Shown here one piece after another: positions 53,283 to 62,430 of a stretch of DNA of 64,000 bases (position 1 is its first letter; the number at the start of each line of letters is the position of its first letter). Origin of the DNA: Bacteroidia bacterium (GTDB lineage Bacteria; Bacteroidota; Bacteroidia; CAIKAF01); contig JAUHWY010000002.1 of NCBI GenBank assembly GCA_030427255.1, positions 186,001 to 250,000 on the forward strand, written 5' to 3'. The notes under the pieces are model-generated. The model did not search any database, had not been told where the DNA came from, and saw only the letters and a list, made by a program, of their open reading frames with translations. The position numbers and the translations under genes were made by a program.

Positions 53283-54548
53283 TCAGGATCCAAAAACCAA
53301 ATGTTTGCCTAAAGCACAATCCAAACAGGCTTTTTTTTGGCACGCCCGTTCGTAGCGTTCCAAAGCTGCCTGACTGTCCATGGCATGGCGCATAGGCAAG
53401 CCGGAACCTTTCCACAATCGAGTGATTCTGTTGTTTTCCGATGGCAATTGGGCCAACCAATCCAATACCTGTTGATGGGCGAAACCTTGGTTTCTTAGTT
53501 CGGCACGCAAAAACAGAATGGGGGCAATGCCGTTGATAAGGGTTCCGTGCCAAGCATGGTTTGACTGTCCTGAAGTTCTGGTTTGCCTTGGCTTAGCAAA
53601 ATGGTAATGCTTTTGCCAGTAATCCGGCAGGGCTTGACTCCATGTGGCTGCTAAAATTTCGGGTGCCTGTTTTTGCAAAAGCTCCGTTAAAGGTTGCACC
53701 TGTTGTGCCATTACTGCTAAACGTGCCAACTTAAGGGTTGGCCAAGCCGATGGGCGTACTCCACCAAATTTCCATAGATAGGAAGGAAGCGGTTGGTCAG
53801 GCAGGGCGTGAACCAAGGCTTGGTGTGTTTTTGCGAGTGTTTGGGCGTAGCTATCCTGAGCCCTGAGCAAGCCTGCCTGCCCAAAGAGCAGGGCAAGTAA
53901 TTTTTCTTGGTCAAACCGCCAACGGGTTAGGAATTTCCAGGGCAAGGCTCTGCCCAAGAGTTGAAAAGGCAGGCCGTTTAATCCTTGTCCTTGAGCTCGG
54001 AGAATGGACTCCCAAAGCAATTGTTCCCAATTGTGGTGGAGCACTTCCAAGCGTTCCTTCCAAGTTTGCGCTTTATGGCGCAGGCGTTGAAGCACCCATT
54101 GCTCGGTCCACAGGTCGTTGGGAAGAGATTGCAAAGGAAAGAAGGGCCGGCAGGCCAAGCTATGCAGGTTGTGGGTTAAGTCTTGATGCTTTTGAAGCCA
54201 AGCTTGGGGCAAGCGCTGGTGCAATTCAAATACCGGCAAGGTTCGGCCTTGTTGGGTTACCGCCTCTCGGTCGTTTTGGTATACCACATGCAACAACACG
54301 TTGTTGTACATGGGATCGTTTTGGTGCCCATGGCGGAACCAATCGGAAGCTTTTACGTGGATTTCGACTTGTCCTGACCATTCCAGCCCATCGATACGTA
54401 GCCGGGCATTGTTAAAATCGGGTCCGGCATGGATGTTTAGGTGTCCCGGATGTAAAATTTCCAAGGGTTTTCCTTGCAGCGTCTGCAGTTCTTGTCCCGT
54501 CCAAGGGTTTACATACCAAGCGTAGTGTAGCAATTTTTCCTGAAGCAT
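53283..54548 (-). CDS. DUF2851 family protein
   Basis: The 421-residue protein matches DUF2851, a Bacteroidota family of unknown function: MLQEKLLHYAWYVNPWTG at the start, PLEILHPGHLNIHAGPDFNNARLRIDGLEWSGQVEIHVKASDWFRHGH near residues 25-75, and NNVLLHVVYQND. The C-terminus has three closely spaced cysteines (CQKKACLDCALG) that could bind metal. Two in-frame ATGs begin it; I chose 54548. It is divergent from parC with element H in the gap. Confidence 0.8.
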   Translation of the reverse strand: MLQEKLLHYAWYVNPWTGQELQTLQGKPLEILHPGHLNIHAGPDFNNARLRIDGLEWSGQVEIHVKASDWFRHGHQNDPMYNNVLLHVVYQNDREAVTQQGRTLPVFELHQRLPQAWLQKHQDLTHNLHSLACRPFFPLQSLPNDLWTEQWVLQRLRHKAQTWKERLEVLHHNWEQLLWESILRAQGQGLNGLPFQLLGRALPWKFLTRWRFDQEKLLALLFGQAGLLRAQDSYAQTLAKTHQALVHALPDQPLPSYLWKFGGVRPSAWPTLKLARLAVMAQQVQPLTELLQKQAPEILAATWSQALPDYWQKHYHFAKPRQTRTSGQSNHAWHGTLINGIAPILFLRAELRNQGFAHQQVLDWLAQLPSENNRITRLWKGSGLPMRHAMDSQAALERYERACQKKACLDCALGKHLVFGS

Positions 54549-54669
54549 AAGCACAGCGTTTTAAGCTCCAAATGCTTCGGGAATTCCCCGGGGGACGGGG
54601 AAGCCAAGAGGAGACCACAAAAATACGGAATTCCCTTTTTGGGTCAAATAGCTCCGAAGAATCATGCCG

Positions 54670-54806
54670 CCCGGATGGAAGCAGGTACCGTGTTTTGGGC
54701 GAAGGCCTGGCACCGCCTGCTTTTGCGGGCGACCGGAGGAAGCCCCGTGAAAAGTAGTGCGGTGACGGCCTGAGCACAGAAGACGTACCGCAGACAGCCG
54801 GATAGG
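54670..54806 (-). repeat. Structured intergenic element H
   Basis: On the minus strand the halves read GGCTGTCTGCGGTACGTCTTC and GGTACCTGCTTCCATCCGGG. GGTAC (54684-54688) and GTACC (54785-54789) can pair. The arm between pairs CACCGC with GCGGTG and GCTTTT with AAAAGT. Outside it, 54575-54660 holds a second inverted repeat (GGGAATTCC/GGAATTCCC, enclosed by CTTCGG/CCGAAG). It lies between divergent genes, unlike most other copies. Confidence 0.65.
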
Positions 54807-54923
54807 CGACTTTTGGGCTATGCACTAGCAGAGAATGGAGGCCAAGAGGCTTTCTTTAAGTGAATTTTGGAACCTTACAACGCCGTGCGGCCCTAATAAA
54901 GCCCAACAAACCACTTCACTTGT

Positions 54924-54931
54924 TATATTTG
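54924..54931 (+). promoter_or_regulatory. -7 box TATATTTG just upstream of parC
   Basis: The box ends seven bases before the parC ATG, so transcription would start at about the A of ATG and the message would be leaderless. No TTG lies at the standard -33 distance. Confidence 0.45.
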
Positions 54932-54938
54932 CAGGTCA

Positions 54939-57530
54939 ATGGATACTCAGGATACTTCATCTTCCTTGCCGCAGGGAACTCCGGAACAGCAAAAGCAGTC
55001 GGGGATTTCGGGTATGTACGAAACCTATTTCCTTGATTACGCCTCCTATGTAATTTTGGAAAGAGCCGTACCTGCTCTGGAAGACGGCCTAAAGCCGGTG
55101 CAGCGACGCATTCTGCATTCGATGATGGAGCTGGAGGACGGCAGGTACAACAAGGTGGCCAATGTTATTGGCAATACCATGAAATATCATCCCCATGGCG
55201 ATGCATCCATCACCGATGCCATGGTGCAAATAGGTCAAAAAGAACTGTTGATTGACACCCAAGGAAACTGGGGAAATATTCTTACCGGCGACAGTGCAGC
55301 GGCTTCCAGGTATATAGAAGCGCGATTGACGCCTTTTGCCAAGGAAGTAGTATTTAATCCAAAAACCACCGAATGGAACTTAAGTTACGACGGCAGGAAT
55401 AAAGAACCGGTGACCTTACCGGTGAAATTCCCTTTGCTGCTGGCTCAGGGGGTGGAAGGGATTGCTGTGGGTTTGGCCTGCAAAATCATGCCCCACAATT
55501 TTGTGGAGCTTTTGGATGCCAGTATTGCGGTGTTGAAGGGCAAACCCATTGAGTTGTTTCCTGATTTCCCCTCCGGAGGCATGGCCGATTTTAGCAAATA
55601 CAACAACGGATTAAGGGGAGGGAAAATTCGTGTACGTGCCAAAATTACCATTCAAGACCAGCGGACCTTGTCGGTGCAGGAAATTCCTTTTGGAACTACC
55701 ACGGGCAGCTTAATTGACTCCATATTATCGGCCAACGAAAAAGGCAAGATTAAGATTAAAAAGGTTGAGGACAATACTGCAGAGCATGTAGAAATCCTGA
55801 TTCATTTGCCGGCGGGTACTTCGCCCGATCAAACCTTGGACGCCTTGTATGCTTTTACCGATTGTGAAGTAAGCATTTCGCCCAATGCCTGTGTGATTTA
55901 CAACAACAAGCCCGTCTTTTTGCCTGTAGAAGAGATTTTGGAGCGCAATACCGAGCACACCAAAAGTTTGCTCGAGCAAGAATTACAGATTCGTGAAAAA
56001 GAGCTGCAAGAAGACATTCTATATACCAGTCTAGAGAAAATTTTTATTGAACATAGAATTTACCGGGATATTGAGGAGTGTGAAACCTGGGAGGCCATTT
56101 TGGAAACCATTGATGCCGGTTTAGCACCCTTTAAGCCTCAATTTTACAGGGAAATTACCAAAGACGATTTGGTGAAGCTCACCGAAATCCGAATTAAACG
56201 GATTTCTAAATTTGACGGCTTTAAGGCCGATGAGAAGCTCCGAAAACTGGAAGAAGAGCTGAACGAGGTGCGCAACCATTTGGCGCATTTGGTAGACTAT
56301 GCTATTGCTTGGTATAGCAACCTTAAAAAGAAGTACGGAAGCGGAAAAGAGCGTAAAACCGAAATCCGTTCTTTTGAGTCCATTGAGGCTACCAAAGTGG
56401 TGGCACGTACCGAGAAACTTTACTTGGATAAAGAAAACGGCTTTGCCGGCTACGGCTTAAAAGGCGCAGCGTTTGTTTCTGAATGTTCCGATATCGACGA
56501 CCTTATTGTTTTCCGAAACGACGGCACCCTGCTCATAACCAAAGTGGCAGATAAAGTGTATGTCGGTAAAGGAATTATGCATTTGGCGGTGTGGAACCGC
56601 GACGATCAGCGAACGGTATATCATTTGCTGTACCGGGAAGGCCGTGCCGGAGCTACCTACATGAAACGCTTTCAGGTAACTTCTGCTACCCGCGACAAAG
56701 AATACCAACTCATTAGCGAAAAGCCGGGGAGCCAGGTGCTTTACTTTTCCGTGAATCCCAATGGGGAGTCGGAGCAACTCACCATTTACCTAAAACCACG
56801 CCCCAAACTGAGGAAGCAGGTCTTTGACTTGGATTTGGGTAGCTTGGCCGTGAAAAACCGAAACGCCAAAGGCAATCAAGTAAGCAAATATGCGATTCGA
56901 AGAATTGTTTCCAAGGCTAGAGGAGAGTCCACCCTTGGGGCGCTTAAGTTTTGGTTTGATGAAGAAACACGCCGCTTGAATGCCGATGAAAGAGGTCGGT
57001 TCTTGGGCGAGTTTAGAGCGGGCGACCGCTTGTTGGAAGTTACTCGAGAAGGGTATTACCGCATGGTAAAACCCGACCTGAGTTTGCATTTTGAAGACAA
57101 CGCGCTGTTTATAGGGAAACTAAAACAAGGACAAAGTGCCACCTTGGTTTATTTTGACGGGGAAAAGAAGCTATACATGGTAAAGCGTTTCCGACCCGAA
57201 ACAGAAGATAAGCCTACCTTGGTTATTACCGACCACAAGGATTCCAGAGCCGAGGCCTTTGCCGTGGATGCCAAACCGGTATTGGAGGTAGATTATATTT
57301 GGGGGCCTAGAAAGGAAAAGCGCAGTATGCTCCTAGAGCCTGCAGAAATGGTGGCTGTCCGGGGCGAAAAAGCCAAAGGAAATCGATTGCCGGAGCAGCA
57401 AATAAAGAAATTTCAATGGCGCGAGCCTTTGCCCGTTCCTGAAGAGGAAGAAGAAACTCACCAAGAGACCTCGGAACCGCCCGGTGAGGATAAAATCATT
57501 GATTTAGACGACGAGCCCAAGCTTTTTTAA
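54939..57530 (+). CDS. parC: DNA topoisomerase IV subunit A
   Basis: The A subunit cuts and rejoins DNA to separate daughter chromosomes. The 863-residue protein has the breakage-reunion core: ERAVPALEDGLKPVQRRIL, KYHPHGDASITDAMVQ (about residues 92-107), GNWGNILTGDSAAASRYIEARL with active-site Tyr125, then a coiled region and C-terminal beta-pinwheel blades. A Glu-rich end (PEEEEETHQE) follows. No parE is adjacent. A distinction from GyrA rests on the Bacteroidota-type sequence and the lack of a clear GyrA box, so a GyrA label is not fully excluded. Confidence 0.88.
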   Translation: MDTQDTSSSLPQGTPEQQKQSGISGMYETYFLDYASYVILERAVPALEDGLKPVQRRILHSMMELEDGRYNKVANVIGNTMKYHPHGDASITDAMVQIGQKELLIDTQGNWGNILTGDSAAASRYIEARLTPFAKEVVFNPKTTEWNLSYDGRNKEPVTLPVKFPLLLAQGVEGIAVGLACKIMPHNFVELLDASIAVLKGKPIELFPDFPSGGMADFSKYNNGLRGGKIRVRAKITIQDQRTLSVQEIPFGTTTGSLIDSILSANEKGKIKIKKVEDNTAEHVEILIHLPAGTSPDQTLDALYAFTDCEVSISPNACVIYNNKPVFLPVEEILERNTEHTKSLLEQELQIREKELQEDILYTSLEKIFIEHRIYRDIEECETWEAILETIDAGLAPFKPQFYREITKDDLVKLTEIRIKRISKFDGFKADEKLRKLEEELNEVRNHLAHLVDYAIAWYSNLKKKYGSGKERKTEIRSFESIEATKVVARTEKLYLDKENGFAGYGLKGAAFVSECSDIDDLIVFRNDGTLLITKVADKVYVGKGIMHLAVWNRDDQRTVYHLLYREGRAGATYMKRFQVTSATRDKEYQLISEKPGSQVLYFSVNPNGESEQLTIYLKPRPKLRKQVFDLDLGSLAVKNRNAKGNQVSKYAIRRIVSKARGESTLGALKFWFDEETRRLNADERGRFLGEFRAGDRLLEVTREGYYRMVKPDLSLHFEDNALFIGKLKQGQSATLVYFDGEKKLYMVKRFRPETEDKPTLVITDHKDSRAEAFAVDAKPVLEVDYIWGPRKEKRSMLLEPAEMVAVRGEKAKGNRLPEQQIKKFQWREPLPVPEEEEETHQETSEPPGEDKIIDLDDEPKLF

Positions 57531-58192
57531 GGCATTGACCCAAAACGTTCCAAATCGTTGGATTCATAAAAGTAAATGCCTTTGCTTCGGTCAGTGCCTA
57601 AATGCATCATGGCACGAGCCACCGTTTCGGCTTCAATGGCGCGGTATTTTTGCCAACGCCCTCTAAGTAAGGGTCTAAAAATTCGGAGCATAAACTTACC
57701 CAGGTGCTCGGCCCAACGTTTTTCCTTTCGTTCCCCCAACAGCAAAGAGGGCCTCACCACTACCTTTCGGGGGATGTCTAACCGAATAAACCTGCTTTCC
57801 ATATCGCCTTTGGCCTTGCGGTAAAAATTCAAGGCCGCCGAGGAAGCGCCCAGCGAAGAAAGCACCACGGCAGAGTGCACGAACAATTGGCAGCGCTTGG
57901 CAATGGCAATAGTGAGTTCAACATCTACCGCCCTAAAAGCGGCTACAGACCCGGCCTTACGGATGGTTGTGCCTAAGCACAAATAGGCTTCTTCGGCGGC
58001 AATTTCCTCTCCCCATTCCTCTACAGCCTCAAAATCCAAAACAAGCTGCTTTAGCTTAGGGTGCTGCAGTTCCAATGGCGATCGAACCACCGCAATAACC
58101 TCTGTGTGGGCAGGAGACTCCAATAAGAGGCTCAATAGTTTACCTCCGGTTAGCCCTGCGGCTCCCACCACCAATGCCCGATTTTGATTCAT
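57527..58192 (-). CDS. NAD(P)-binding oxidoreductase, TIP30/HTATIP2-like
   Basis: The 221-residue protein is an atypical SDR: ALVVGAAGLTGGKLLSLLLESP at the start (Rossmann loop), YLCLGTTIRKAGSVAAFRAVDVELTIAIAKRC, and ALNFYRKAKGDMESRFIRL, where a Tyr-x-x-x-Lys equivalent (YRKAK) sits. It resembles the TIP30 group of short SDRs. Cofactor use and substrate are unknown. It overlaps the parC stop by four bases in convergent orientation. Confidence 0.75.
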   Translation of the reverse strand: MNQNRALVVGAAGLTGGKLLSLLLESPAHTEVIAVVRSPLELQHPKLKQLVLDFEAVEEWGEEIAAEEAYLCLGTTIRKAGSVAAFRAVDVELTIAIAKRCQLFVHSAVVLSSLGASSAALNFYRKAKGDMESRFIRLDIPRKVVVRPSLLLGERKEKRWAEHLGKFMLRIFRPLLRGRWQKYRAIEAETVARAMMHLGTDRSKGIYFYESNDLERFGSMP

Positions 58193-58263
58193 GTATGACG
58201 ATTTATGGTTAATTTGCGCCCGAATTCACGCCCCCTTTTTAGGGCTGTAAATCTAATGAACCT

Positions 58264-59334
58264 ATGGCTCAATTTTATCCTTTATCTGTAGTCAACAAAA
58301 TTCGCGAAACCGAAGACGCCATCTCTATTTCGTTTCAAATACCCCAAGACCTTAAATCTACCTTTGCCTATACCCACGGTCAGTACCTAACCCTTCGCAT
58401 GAATATTGGCGGCGAAGAGGTGCGTCGCGCCTACAGCCTGTGCAGTGCACCAAGGCAAGACGACAACCTCACCGTTACGGTTAAGCGGGTAGAGGGTGGA
58501 CGCATGTCTACCCACCTGAATGCGCATTTGCAAATTGGCCAAACCATAGAAGTAATGCCTCCCGAAGGTCGGTTTTTCATTCCCATCGATCCCTCGGCCG
58601 AACGCCATTACGTTCTGGTGGCCGGCGGAAGCGGAATCACACCCATGATGAGCATTCTGCGCACCGTTTTGGTGGAAGAACCCAAGTCTAAAGTGAGCTT
58701 AATTTACGCCAATAGAAATGCGCAAAGCATCATTTTTGCGCAAAAAATTCAAGAGTTGCAGCAGAGCTATGGCGACCGACTGCAAGTACAGCACTTTTTG
58801 GACGATGATTTTGGGTCCAACCAAGCCGAAAAAGGCCCTTTAACCGCCCCCGTTTTGGCCGAAACCCTAAAACGACTGGTTCCGGACAACAGCCAAACGC
58901 ATTATTTCCTTTGCGGTCCCGGCGGCATGATGGAGCAAGCCAAATTGGGCTTCGAATCTTTGAATATTAGTCCGGAAAGAATTCATATTGAATACTTTAC
59001 TGCACCTGTAAGCGGAGGCGCCACCCAAACCGCTCCCAAGCCCGAGGCGCCGGCTCAAGGCAGCAAAGTCATTATTTCTTTGTACGGCGAAACCCACGAG
59101 GTTCAAATTAACGACCAAACCACCATCCTCAAAGCGGCCACCAAAGCAGGCTTGGATGCGCCCTTCAGTTGCGAGGCCGGCATTTGCAGCACCTGCATGG
59201 CCAAAGTCCTCGAAGGCTCCGCCGTAATGGACGAAAACAACATCCTTAGCCAAGACGAGGTGAACGAAGGCTATATCCTTACCTGTCAGTCGCATCCTAC
59301 CGCACCTGTGGTGCGCATTGAGTACATCGATTGA
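58264..59334 (+). CDS. Ferredoxin-NAD(P) reductase-like protein with 2Fe-2S domain (PaaE-type)
   Basis: The 356-residue protein joins an FAD domain (RRAYSLCSAPR near residue 60), an NAD(P)-binding domain (GGSGITPMMSILR, HYFLCGPGGMMEQA) and a C-terminal plant-type 2Fe-2S domain with Cys303, Cys308, Cys311 and Cys341. This order matches PaaE and related reductases that feed electrons to oxygenases. No oxygenase genes flank it, so a general electron transfer role is equally possible. A proline/alanine-rich hinge (TAPKPEAPAQG) separates the two halves. Confidence 0.88.
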   Translation: MAQFYPLSVVNKIRETEDAISISFQIPQDLKSTFAYTHGQYLTLRMNIGGEEVRRAYSLCSAPRQDDNLTVTVKRVEGGRMSTHLNAHLQIGQTIEVMPPEGRFFIPIDPSAERHYVLVAGGSGITPMMSILRTVLVEEPKSKVSLIYANRNAQSIIFAQKIQELQQSYGDRLQVQHFLDDDFGSNQAEKGPLTAPVLAETLKRLVPDNSQTHYFLCGPGGMMEQAKLGFESLNISPERIHIEYFTAPVSGGATQTAPKPEAPAQGSKVIISLYGETHEVQINDQTTILKAATKAGLDAPFSCEAGICSTCMAKVLEGSAVMDENNILSQDEVNEGYILTCQSHPTAPVVRIEYID

Positions 59335-59354
59335 TTATGTTTTTGGGGCACAAC

Positions 59355-59481
59355 CGGGCTGTCTCTGCTGGTCCTCAGTGCCAAGCTAAGGATCTGCTGG
59401 CCTGCGGGGGCTTGCTGCGCTCCGCCTCCTTCGGCCGGCAGCTCCTAAGCTTGGCACTTCCGGGCCATCCGTTCCATCCCT
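59355..59481 (+). repeat. Structured intergenic element G
   Basis: The halves are CGGGCTGTC..TGGTCCTC (TGGTCC at 59369-59374) and CGGGCCATCCGTTCCATCCCT (GGGCCA at 59462-59467). Between them a long stem (AGTGCCAAGCT with AGCTTGGCACT, then CTGC..GGCC with GGCC..GCAG) carries the same loop as element B (GCTTGCTGCGCTCCG). It lies 3' of the ferredoxin reductase gene. Confidence 0.75.
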
Positions 59482-59513
59482 GTGCCATGCCCAAATTGTA
59501 GTGCACTTGTTTT

Positions 59514-60023
59514 ATGGAACCTATCGATAGCGCCAGCCTTTCTTTGGCCCTGAATCGGGTAAAAGAAGAAGTACAGCCTTTTCGAAAGTTTTTGAAGCAA
59601 TTCTCTTCCAAGCAACTCGACCCTTTGGTTGCTCAGCTGTACCAAAAAACGGCTCAAGAAGTAGACTGCCTTTCCTGCGGGGCTTGCTGTAGAAGTTTGG
59701 AGCCGGAATTAGGCCCTGAGGACAGCATGCGCTTAGCCAAGTTGGAGTCCATGTCCTTAGACGATTTTTTGGAAAAGAGGACAGACTTAAGTCATAGAGG
59801 CAGAAGGTTTCTAAAAGCCCGTCCCTGTCCCTACCTGGAGGGGAATTGCTGCACCGTGTACAGCAAACGGCCGGCTTCTTGCCAAGATTATCCCCATTTG
59901 GATGCCCCCCATTTTAGGTTTCGTAAACAGGTTTGGGAACAATACCGCCTGTGTCCTATTGTTTTTAGGACAGTAGAACAGCTAAAAAGGGCCTTGGACT
60001 TTCCCGGGAAATCCTTAGAATAG
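59514..60023 (+). CDS. YkgJ family cysteine cluster protein
   Basis: The 169-residue protein has the cysteine cluster of YkgJ (CxxCxxCC) proteins: CLSCGACCRSL near residue 53, CPYLEGNCCTVYSKRPASCQDYP near residue 105, and a late CPIVF. These cysteines probably bind an iron-sulfur cluster or zinc. The function is unknown. It is followed by the convergent 2OG oxygenase gene, overlapping its stop by nine bases. Confidence 0.8.
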   Translation: MEPIDSASLSLALNRVKEEVQPFRKFLKQFSSKQLDPLVAQLYQKTAQEVDCLSCGACCRSLEPELGPEDSMRLAKLESMSLDDFLEKRTDLSHRGRRFLKARPCPYLEGNCCTVYSKRPASCQDYPHLDAPHFRFRKQVWEQYRLCPIVFRTVEQLKRALDFPGKSLE

Positions 60024-60641
60024 CTTCAATTCATTTAAAAACCATCCGGTTACGCTTTTGCGTTCCCTTAGTGCCGGCCTAACTTCATGCCATAATTCGG
60101 AGAGAAAAAATACCAGCGTACCCTCTTCGGGCATAACTTCAATGTTTCCCGAATCGCTGTAAATCAGCAGGCTGCCACCTTGGTCTGCATGCCACATTTC
60201 GTTCAAATACAGCACCGTACTAAGGATTCGGGTGTCGTCGCCTTTAAACCGATCTTGGTGTTTTTTATACCCGGCTCCCGGAGGGTAAACGGTAAAATGT
60301 GCTTCCAAATCTCGAATACCAAGCAGGCAATGTTGGTTCAAAAGCGACGCACTTGCCTCCATGAGCGGAAAGTAAAGCTTGTCGGTGCTTTTTAATGACT
60401 CTTGTTCCAGCCAAAGAATATAGTCGCCGCGAATTTCACTGCGTCTGGTTTTTTCTTCGCCTTGACCAATGGCGGCCGGTTTTAATTGGCGCTTATCCCA
60501 AAGGGTCTCTAGAGCCTCACTTAAGGGGCGGGTTTCCTCCTTGGGAAGCCATTGAGGCAGTATGGCATAACCTTGGTTGGTTATCATTTCGCAAAAGCCT
60601 GTATTCAGTAACCTTTGCGAAAAATCGCATGGAATGAGCAT
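60015..60641 (-). CDS. 2-oxoglutarate/Fe(II)-dependent oxygenase (prolyl hydroxylase-like)
   Basis: The 208-residue protein has the double-stranded beta-helix iron site: KKHQDRFKGDDTRILSTVLYLNE with His128 and Asp130, and LSELWHEVRPALRERKSVTGWF with His185 and Arg191 or Arg193 for 2-oxoglutarate. This is the SM-20/P4H type pattern. Its substrate may be a protein, but nothing here shows which. A second start at Met19 is possible. The 3' end overlaps the YkgJ gene. Confidence 0.85.
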   Translation of the reverse strand: MLIPCDFSQRLLNTGFCEMITNQGYAILPQWLPKEETRPLSEALETLWDKRQLKPAAIGQGEEKTRRSEIRGDYILWLEQESLKSTDKLYFPLMEASASLLNQHCLLGIRDLEAHFTVYPPGAGYKKHQDRFKGDDTRILSTVLYLNEMWHADQGGSLLIYSDSGNIEVMPEEGTLVFFLSELWHEVRPALRERKSVTGWFLNELKLF

Positions 60642-60815
60642 GGCTCTAATACGGAAAGTAGGCCTTTGGGTTTCGTTTGTTCAAAAAAATACGTTCCGGC
60701 AAGCAAGGCGGGGATTGGATAAGGATTATTGATAATCTAATAGTACATTAGCAAGAAGGGCCAAAAAGTGAAATACTGTCAGTTTAGGGTACAACGGCTA
60801 AAAAAATAGGAGCAC

Positions 60816-61445
60816 ATGCATCCGGTAGAGCATTGGATTAAAGAGGGCGAACATCAAAGGCAAGACTTTAAGTTTTTGGTGTCCGATAGCCGAAAAATAG
60901 CCCGTACGCTTTGTGCTTTTGCTAATACCGATGGCGGGCGATTGTTGATAGGTGTTAAAGACAATGGGAAAATCTCCGGTATTCGTTCCGATGAGGAGAT
61001 ATATATGATAGACACTGCTGCAAAATACTTTACGGAGCCTAAAGTGGAGTTTCACGCCAAAGCACACCGGGTGCAAGGCAAAGTGGTGCTGCAGGTAGAG
61101 GTTTCCGCTTCTTCCCAAAGGCCACACCGAATAAAACAGGAGGACGGAACTTGGGTCTCTTATTTGAGAATAGATGACGAAGATTGCTTGAGCGACAAAG
61201 TGGTTCGGCACCTCTGGAAATTTGCTCAAGATCCCAGGCCGGTCGTGCTGGCCTTTACCGAAATTGAGCAAGAACTTTTACGTTTTTTGCAGGAGAATCC
61301 GTTCATTACACCTCGTAGGTTTAGTCGACTGGCGGGTATTCCCTTATACAAAGCGGTTCAAATTATGGCCAAATTGACCTCTTGGGGTGTATTGGCCTTT
61401 AGGTCAAGCCGGAACGGTTTGGTGTATGTGCTTAGCGATACCTAA
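60816..61445 (+). CDS. AlbA_2/Schlafen-type DNA-binding domain protein with C-terminal helix-turn-helix
   Basis: The 209-residue protein carries an AlbA_2-type domain ([47 protein letters not shown], about residues 10-55, and [21 protein letters not shown] near 108). A short C-terminal winged-helix-like part follows ([31 protein letters not shown], about 163-193). It may be a transcription regulator or have a defence-related role, as in the larger Schlafen-like AAA proteins, but the ATPase part is absent. It has 174 bp of non-coding sequence upstream and a purine-rich GGAG before the ATG. Confidence 0.7.
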   Translation: MHPVEHWIKEGEHQRQDFKFLVSDSRKIARTLCAFANTDGGRLLIGVKDNGKISGIRSDEEIYMIDTAAKYFTEPKVEFHAKAHRVQGKVVLQVEVSASSQRPHRIKQEDGTWVSYLRIDDEDCLSDKVVRHLWKFAQDPRPVVLAFTEIEQELLRFLQENPFITPRRFSRLAGIPLYKAVQIMAKLTSWGVLAFRSSRNGLVYVLSDT

Positions 61446-61484
61446 GCTTAATGCGAATTCAGGTATTAGGCAACACAATTGCTT

Positions 61485-61513
61485 TGCGGAACAATGCAAA
61501 GCAACTATCTTTG
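61485..61513 (+). promoter_or_regulatory. Bacteroidota-type promoter upstream of sucD (TTTG-N17-TATCTTTG)
   Basis: TTTG at 61485-61488 and TATCTTTG at 61506-61513 are separated by 17 bp; the sucD ATG is 20 bp further. Both boxes fit well. Confidence 0.6.
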
Positions 61514-61533
61514 GGCATCAAAAAAATATCTCC

Positions 61534-62412
61534 ATGAGTGTACTGGTAAATAAACATTCGAAAATCATTGTACAAGGATTCACCGGCAATGAGGGAACCT
61601 TTCACGCCACCCAAATGCTGGAATACGGCACTCAAGTAGTGGGAGGAGTGACTCCCGGCAAAGGTGGTACCACACACTTGGAGAAACCGGTGTTTAATAC
61701 CGTTTCTGATGCGGTTAAGGCCACTGGAGCAAATGTCTCTATCATTTTTGTTCCGCCGGCATTTGCTGCCGATGCCATTATGGAAGCGGCTGATGCAGGC
61801 ATAGAAGTGATTGTTTGCATCACGGAGGGCATTCCTACCTCCGATATGATTGAGGTGAAAAATTATTTAAGTCAACGCAGTGCAAGGTTGGTTGGGCCCA
61901 ACTGTCCCGGGGTAATCACTGCCGATGAGGCCAAAGTGGGTATCATGCCCGGTTTTGTCTTTAAAAAGGGAAACATTGGCATCGTTTCTAAATCTGGAAC
62001 CTTGACTTACGAAGCAGCCGATCAAGTGGTGAAAGCCGGCTTAGGCATTACCACAGCCATTGGAATTGGAGGAGACCCCATCATTGGTACCACCACCAAA
62101 GAGGCCGTTGAATTGTTGATGAACGATCCTGAAACCGACGGGATTATTATGATTGGCGAGATTGGCGGTTCTATGGAAGCCGAAGCAGCAGAATGGGTTA
62201 AGTCCCATGCTACCAAACCTGTGGTTGGCTTTATTGCAGGTCAAACCGCACCTCCCGGACGCCGAATGGGGCATGCCGGAGCTATTGTAGGTGGAGCGGA
62301 CGATACTGCCGAAGCCAAAATGAAAATCATGGCCGCTTGCGGAATCCATGTGGTAAGTTCACCGGCCGATATTGGTAAAAAAATGGCTGAAGTCCTACAG
62401 GTGAAAGCTTAA
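61534..62412 (+). CDS. sucD: Succinate-CoA ligase (ADP-forming) subunit alpha
   Basis: SucD with SucC converts succinyl-CoA to succinate in the citric acid cycle, making ATP or GTP. The 292-residue protein has [23 protein letters not shown] at the CoA-binding start, GPNCPGVI near residue 125, and the phosphorylated His247 in [13 protein letters not shown]. It has its own promoter; no sucC lies beside it, which is usual in Bacteroidota. ATG at 61534 is the family start; an in-frame extension upstream overlaps the AlbA_2 gene and does not look coding. Confidence 0.95.
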   Translation: MSVLVNKHSKIIVQGFTGNEGTFHATQMLEYGTQVVGGVTPGKGGTTHLEKPVFNTVSDAVKATGANVSIIFVPPAFAADAIMEAADAGIEVIVCITEGIPTSDMIEVKNYLSQRSARLVGPNCPGVITADEAKVGIMPGFVFKKGNIGIVSKSGTLTYEAADQVVKAGLGITTAIGIGGDPIIGTTTKEAVELLMNDPETDGIIMIGEIGGSMEAEAAEWVKSHATKPVVGFIAGQTAPPGRRMGHAGAIVGGADDTAEAKMKIMAACGIHVVSSPADIGKKMAEVLQVKA

Positions 62413-62430
62413 ACATCTTGGACTTCTAAA

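Larger units (their letters stand above)
54549..54938. other. Divergent intergenic region between the DUF2851 gene and parC
   Basis: It contains an extra hairpin (about 54575-54660), the structured element H (54670-54806) and the parC -7 box. I see no gene. Confidence 0.6.

Noticed and set aside
54412-54825. A 137-codon open frame on the minus strand across the DUF2851 start and element H
   Set aside because: It overlaps two firm features and has no recognisable protein pattern.
54670-54830. Possible RNase P or group II intron RNA around GGAGGAAGCCCC and GTGACGGCC
   Set aside because: The universal RNase P core segments are missing, and there is no intron-encoded protein. The alignment with the eight-element family explains the sequence better.
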